The position numbers and the translations under genes are program-made. The notes beneath the pieces are model-generated. The model did not search any database and was not told where the DNA came from. It saw nothing but the letters and a program-made list of their open reading frames with translations. Below are positions 5,917 to 8,962 of a stretch of DNA of 8,962 bases, piece by piece. Position 1 is the stretch's first letter. Each line of letters opens with the position of its first letter. Location: the NCBI GenBank assembly GCA_947378615.1, contig CANCKV010000098.1, positions 1-8,962 on the forward strand. Reading direction: 5' to 3'. The DNA is from Chitinophagaceae bacterium (lineage in GTDB: Bacteria; Bacteroidota; Bacteroidia; Chitinophagales; Chitinophagaceae).

Positions 5917-7644
5917 ATGAGTTGTGGGTCTTGTGGCACGGGGAAGCCTAATGGCTGTAAAAGCAATGGCGGGTGTAGCACTGGAGGTTGTAATAGGATG
6001 AATGTGCACGATTGGTTGGTGAATATTCCTTTTGCAGATACCGATAATGCTTGTAAGATTATTGAAGTAAGCTTTAAACAGGGTAGTCGTAAGGAGTTTT
6101 TTAGAAATACAACTTCTCACTACTTTGAAAAGGGTGACTATGTTACCGTAGAAGGGGTGAGTGGAATAGATGTAGGCGAGGTAAGTTTGACAGGAGAATT
6201 GGTGAGGATACAATTGAAAAAGAGAGGGGTTAATGAAATGAATCCTGATTTGAAAAAAGTACTTCGTCCTAGTCAGGATAGGGATTTGGAATCTTTTCAT
6301 GTCAGTAAAGGACGTGAGGCAAAAATATTGGCTCGTAGCAGAGAGATTGCTATTGAACTGAAACTTCAAATGAAACTTTCTGAGATTGAAATACAAGCGG
6401 ATGGTAAAAAGGCAACCTTCTTTTATACAGCTGATGACCGCGTTGATTTTAGGGAGATGATTAAGATGTTTGCGGCAGAATTCAAGTTGAAAGTCGAAAT
6501 GAAGCAGATTGGTATCAGACAAGAGGCTGCAAAAATGGGCGGTATTGGAAGCTGTGGAAGAGAACTTTGTTGTAGTACTTGGTTGACAGATTTCAAGAGT
6601 GTAAATACTACAGCTGCTAGGTATCAGAATTTATCAATCAATCAAACTAAACTGAGTGGTCAATGCGGTCGTTTGAAATGCTGTTTGAATTTTGAATTAG
6701 ATACTTATCTTGATGCATTACAACATTTTCCTGAAAATGTGGATGTTTTAGAAACTTCAAAGGGTAATGCCATCTTGATTAAAAAAGATATCTTCAAAAA
6801 CTTGATGTGGTATATGATTCAGGGAGGTAGCCGACATTATCCACTTTCACTTGCTAGGGTAAAGGAAATTAAGCGGTTGAATAAGGAAGGTGTTCGACCT
6901 GATGACTTAGAACCGGTTGATATCATGGCAGGAAAAAGGCATGATGTAGAGCCTGAATATGCAGATTTAGTAGGACAGATTACGCTAAAACCTTTGGAAA
7001 AGGAGAGAAGAAATAGGGATAGAGATAGGGGAAGAGACCGTGGCGGAAACAGAAATAATAATCAGAATAGAGAGGGGGAAAACAGGAGAGGCATAGAAAG
7101 AAATATAGATAATCGGGGCGAGAACAGGGGAGAAAATAGGGGTGAAAGGCCTGTTCAACCACAACATCGTGAAGGACAAAGAGGTGGACAGCCAAATAAT
7201 CCGAATCAACAAAGGGGTAATAACGGTGGTGGACAACAGCAACAGAGGCCACCACAGAATAATAATCGTCAACAAAATCCTCAAAGAGAGAATAATAATG
7301 GTGGAGGGCAACAGCAGCGTCCACCACAAAATAATAATAGGCAACAACAGCCTCCGAGAGAGGGGAATTTAGGGGGTGAACAAAGGCAAAATAATCCTAA
7401 TAATAACCCGAATAACAATCGGCAACAGCCGCCTAGAGAGGGTAATATTGGAGGTGAGCAACGTGGAAATAATCCTAATCCCAATAATAATAGGCAACAA
7501 CAACCTCCTAGGGAAGGAGATTTAGGTGGGGAACAAAGGCGTAATCCGAACCAAAACAATCGAAATAATAATAATAATCGGCGTCCTCCACAGAATAATA
7601 GACCGCCACAACAAGGGGGTGAGGATAAACCAAATGAGGGATAA
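5917..7644 (+). CDS. ricT: RicT/YaaT-type PSP1-domain iron-sulfur protein with long disordered tail
   Basis: Homologue of RicT (B. subtilis YaaT), part of the RicA-RicF-RicT complex that binds Fe-S clusters and adjusts RNase Y mRNA cleavage; that role in Bacteroidota is inferred. The Cys-rich N-terminus (C3, C6, C14, C20, C25) is typical of Bacteroidota members. The conserved core spans about residues 29-340. The PSP1 C-terminal domain (about 125-225) includes GIGSCGRELCC (C213, C218, C219), and a second motif SGQCGRLKCC (C250, C255, C256) follows; these are the hallmark cysteines. From about residue 362 to 575 the protein becomes Arg/Asp/Gly-rich and then Asn/Gln/Pro-rich with 25-26-residue repeats (PPREGNLGGEQR-like), surely disordered. 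B. subtilis YaaT is only about 275 aa. The ATG at 5917 is the only start keeping the Cys cluster. A terminator or attenuator precedes it and a terminator follows. Confidence 0.9.
   Translation: MSCGSCGTGKPNGCKSNGGCSTGGCNRMNVHDWLVNIPFADTDNACKIIEVSFKQGSRKEFFRNTTSHYFEKGDYVTVEGVSGIDVGEVSLTGELVRIQLKKRGVNEMNPDLKKVLRPSQDRDLESFHVSKGREAKILARSREIAIELKLQMKLSEIEIQADGKKATFFYTADDRVDFREMIKMFAAEFKLKVEMKQIGIRQEAAKMGGIGSCGRELCCSTWLTDFKSVNTTAARYQNLSINQTKLSGQCGRLKCCLNFELDTYLDALQHFPENVDVLETSKGNAILIKKDIFKNLMWYMIQGGSRHYPLSLARVKEIKRLNKEGVRPDDLEPVDIMAGKRHDVEPEYADLVGQITLKPLEKERRNRDRDRGRDRGGNRNNNQNREGENRRGIERNIDNRGENRGENRGERPVQPQHREGQRGGQPNNPNQQRGNNGGGQQQQRPPQNNNRQQNPQRENNNGGGQQQRPPQNNNRQQQPPREGNLGGEQRQNNPNNNPNNNRQQPPREGNIGGEQRGNNPNPNNNRQQQPPREGDLGGEQRRNPNQNNRNNNNNRRPPQNNRPPQQGGEDKPNEG
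7211..7540 (+). repeat. in-frame tandem repeats in the ricT tail
   Basis: Degenerate repeats encode RPPQNNNRQQ and PPREGxxGGEQR modules. Successive PPREG codons start near 7351, 7429 and 7504, a period of 78 then 75 bp, always in frame. This is the kind of tract that changes length by slippage or recombination without breaking the frame. Confidence 0.75.
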
Positions 7645-7658
7645 AATATAGGATAAAC

Positions 7659-7698
7659 AAAGGCTGTAGCATGTAAATGTGGCAGCCTTTTTGTTTTT
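7659..7698 (+). terminator. intrinsic terminator after ricT
   Basis: AAAGGCTG (7659-7666) pairs with CAGCCTTT (7683-7690). Inside is a 3x3 internal loop and a CAT/ATG helix capped by a GTAA tetraloop (7673-7676). TTTTTGTTTTT follows. It lies 15 bp after the ricT stop and separates ricT from the next unit. Confidence 0.9.
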
Positions 7699-7799
7699 AG
7701 TATTTATTTTTAACCTATTAAATTAAAAAATTACCAATTATAAAAATAGATGTGGCATCATGATTGTGTAATGTGTATTTTCGGTTTTTAATTTTAGTT

Positions 7800-8660
7800 A
7801 TGAAAAAAGTATTTTATTTATTCGGCATACTTATTCTATTGAATAGTTGTGGGTCGAATGGCAATAATGGACAGGGTAATAATGGGCAAGGAAACAATGT
7901 GTCTATTCAATCTACTGCCTTGCCAGGTTTCAATGTCAATAATTTTGCAAATCTTGTTAGACAAACCACTAATCCTAGTCAACTTGAGAATCAAATCAAT
8001 CAGGATGGCAACGACGTCAATAATCTTGACTTGAATAAGGATGGCAAGGTTGATTTTCTGAAAGTCACTGAAACCGAAAATAAGATTCAAGTAACAGATG
8101 ATGTGGATGAAAACAATTCTGTTAATGTGGCAACCCTTACAATTACTAGAAATCAGGCAGATAATAATGCGGCTGATATGCAAATACAAGGAAACCCAAG
8201 TTATTGCGGACAAGATTATTCGTATCATTCTCATATTAGTGTGGGAGAGGTTTTATTGTTAGCGTATCTTTTTTCACCACATCGATATTATGTTCCGATG
8301 TATCATTATGGGTATTATCCTCCTTATTATCGTGGATATGCTACTTCTTCAACCCGTACTGTAACACGAACTTATACCACTACAAGAAATGTAGGAGGAA
8401 GTAGTAGTCCTTCAGTTCGTCCGAGTACACCTTCTCGCAGTAGTTTAAGCAATCCTACACATTCGCAACGTTCTTTTTCTGCAAGAGATAATTCTACCCC
8501 TGTTCGTTCGGGAGGTTTTGGAAAAAGTAGTTCGAGTGGTTCATCTATTGGCTCGGGTAGTAGCTCAAGTAGAAGTGGATTTGGTTCAAGTAAAAGTTCC
8601 TTTGGAAGTGGACGAAGTTCATTTGGCGGTGGTAGAAGTTCCTTTGGAAGAAGAAGGTAG
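7800..8660 (+). CDS. lipoprotein with EF-hand-like loop, Tyr-rich segment and Ser/Gly tail (286 aa)
   Basis: I do not recognise a named family. MKKVFYLFGILILLNSC is a lipoprotein signal peptide with lipidated Cys17. An upstream TTG (7764) would add 12 residues before this signal, so the ATG at 7800 is preferred. Next come GNNGQG repeats (about 21-33) and a small domain with one calcium-loop-like DLNKDGKVD (residues 77-85; the canonical position-12 Glu is Lys). A Tyr/His-rich stretch follows (about 135-181, SPHRYYVPMYHYGYYPPYYRGY). The long Thr/Ser/Arg/Gly tail ends with repeated SSFG motifs. The tail (TVTRTYTT...RSGGFGKSS) resembles that of YgiB/YjfM DUF1190 lipoproteins, one of which neighbours a PspA-like gene in E. 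coli (yjfJ-yjfM); this is a resemblance by eye. pspA follows after 120 bp in the same direction, suggesting an envelope-stress role. Confidence 0.8.
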   Translation: MKKVFYLFGILILLNSCGSNGNNGQGNNGQGNNVSIQSTALPGFNVNNFANLVRQTTNPSQLENQINQDGNDVNNLDLNKDGKVDFLKVTETENKIQVTDDVDENNSVNVATLTITRNQADNNAADMQIQGNPSYCGQDYSYHSHISVGEVLLLAYLFSPHRYYVPMYHYGYYPPYYRGYATSSTRTVTRTYTTTRNVGGSSSPSVRPSTPSRSSLSNPTHSQRSFSARDNSTPVRSGGFGKSSSSGSSIGSGSSSSRSGFGSSKSSFGSGRSSFGGGRSSFGRRR

Positions 8661-8662
8661 GA

Positions 8663-8687
8663 ATGAGTTATGAAATATGAGTTATGA
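8663..8687 (+). repeat. 11-bp direct repeat after the lipoprotein gene
   Basis: ATGAGTTATGA occurs at 8663-8673 and 8677-8687, 14 bp apart, directly after the stop codon. ATGAGTTATGA-like runs look like simple slippage-type repeats; no function is evident. Confidence 0.5.
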
Positions 8688-8722
8688 GTATAACCAATTT
8701 TAAAAATCATTTAATTTGTCAT

Positions 8723-8762
8723 TTTAAATCACTCTAATCAAAAATTTAAATCACTTTAATCA
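8723..8762 (+). repeat. 22-bp-spaced direct repeats upstream of pspA
   Basis: TTTAAATCACTCTAATCA (8723-8740) recurs with one change as TTTAAATCACTTTAATCA (8745-8762), exactly 22 bp apart, about two helical turns. A more degenerate copy starts near 8697. The second copy ends 18 bp before the pspA ATG. They could be same-face binding sites for a regulator or leader elements; no promoter box is clear. Confidence 0.5.
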
Positions 8763-8780
8763 TAATAAATAAATACAATC

Positions 8781-8962
8781 ATGGGACTTTTTGAAAGAAT
8801 TTTTAGAATAGGTAAATCAGAAGCAAATGCCGTAGTTGATAAATTGGAAGATCCAATTAAGATGGCAGATCAGGTATTGCGTGAGTTAAAAGAGAATTAT
8901 CAGCAAGCAATAGCTGGAGAAGCAGAAGTAAAGGCAGCTGCCTTGCAACATAGGGCTGAAGA
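8781..8962 (+). CDS. pspA: PspA/IM30 family protein, 5' end only
   Basis: Sixty residues are visible before the right edge. MGLFERIFRIGKSEANAVVDKLEDPIKMADQ and the following Glu/Lys/Ala-rich helix match the N-terminus of PspA/IM30 (Vipp1-like) proteins: an amphipathic membrane-binding helix, then the conserved KLEDP turn, then a long coiled coil. Family members assemble as ESCRT-III-like rods or rings on the inner face of the cytoplasmic membrane and protect it from leakage. The ATG is chosen because MGLF/MGIF is the standard start. The lipoprotein upstream is the likely operon partner. In other bacteria PspA of this kind often neighbours DUF350, DUF4178 or spermidine-synthase-like genes; these would lie past the window. 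Confidence 0.9.
   Translation, partial: MGLFERIFRIGKSEANAVVDKLEDPIKMADQVLRELKENYQQAIAGEAEVKAAALQHRAE

Noticed and set aside
5908..6522. 204-aa minus-strand frame opposite ricT
   Set aside because: Antisense shadow of the conserved RicT core; the plus strand carries the PSP1 motifs.
6980..7559. Several minus-strand frames and one shifted plus-strand frame in the ricT tail region
   Set aside because: Products of the repetitive Asn/Gln codon tract read in other frames; compositions are low-complexity.
7764..7799. TTG start giving a 298-aa lipoprotein
   Set aside because: It would place 12 extra residues before a textbook lipoprotein signal peptide that begins at the ATG at 7800.

Overview
The window looks like a chromosomal segment of a low-GC Bacteroidota member, probably Chitinophagia/Sphingobacteriia-like. 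The evidence is a LruC-domain lipoprotein, a Cys-rich RicT/PSP1 protein of the Bacteroidota type with an Asn/Gln-rich tail, start codons without Shine-Dalgarno sequences, a TAnnTTTG-type promoter box, and long AT-rich intergenic regions. No rRNA, tRNA, intact insertion sequence, CRISPR array or phage gene was seen. Taxonomy is inferred from gene content only.

Layout. (1) 1-668, minus: 5' part of kduD, an SDR dehydrogenase of the uronate/pectin-degradation end-pathway; its 3' end lies outside the window. About 107 bp upstream of its start is a perfect 12-bp palindrome with a central CG (775-786), the form of a LacI-family operator. (2) 1075-1764, plus: a small secreted, probably outer-membrane beta-barrel protein. 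(3) 1765-2984: 1.2 kb without a convincing gene, between two convergent genes. It holds four copies of a ~120-bp structured repeat (three in tandem, one separate) and a six-unit 42-bp tandem array, followed by a terminator that fits the minus-strand gene. (4) 2985-5084, minus: a 699-aa LruC/DUF4114-type surface or periplasmic lipoprotein. (5) 5085-5916: 0.8 kb of mostly gene-free DNA with a predicted promoter, a 16-bp perfect palindrome, a possible 22-codon Cys-containing leader ORF and an intrinsic terminator or attenuator just before the next gene. (6) 5917-7644, plus: RicT/PSP1-domain Fe-S protein with a ~215-residue disordered repeat tail, closed by a strong terminator. (7) 7800-8660 and 8781-end, plus: a Tyr/Ser/Gly-rich lipoprotein followed by the start of a PspA/IM30 gene, with 22-bp direct repeats between them; likely an envelope-stress module continuing past the window.

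The genes form at least four independent transcription units: kduD; the barrel gene; lruC; and ricT separated from lipoprotein-pspA. They do not look like one pathway. The parts that deserve most attention are the covarying hairpin repeat family (1790-2790), the ricT leader (5725-5886) and the lipoprotein-pspA pair.
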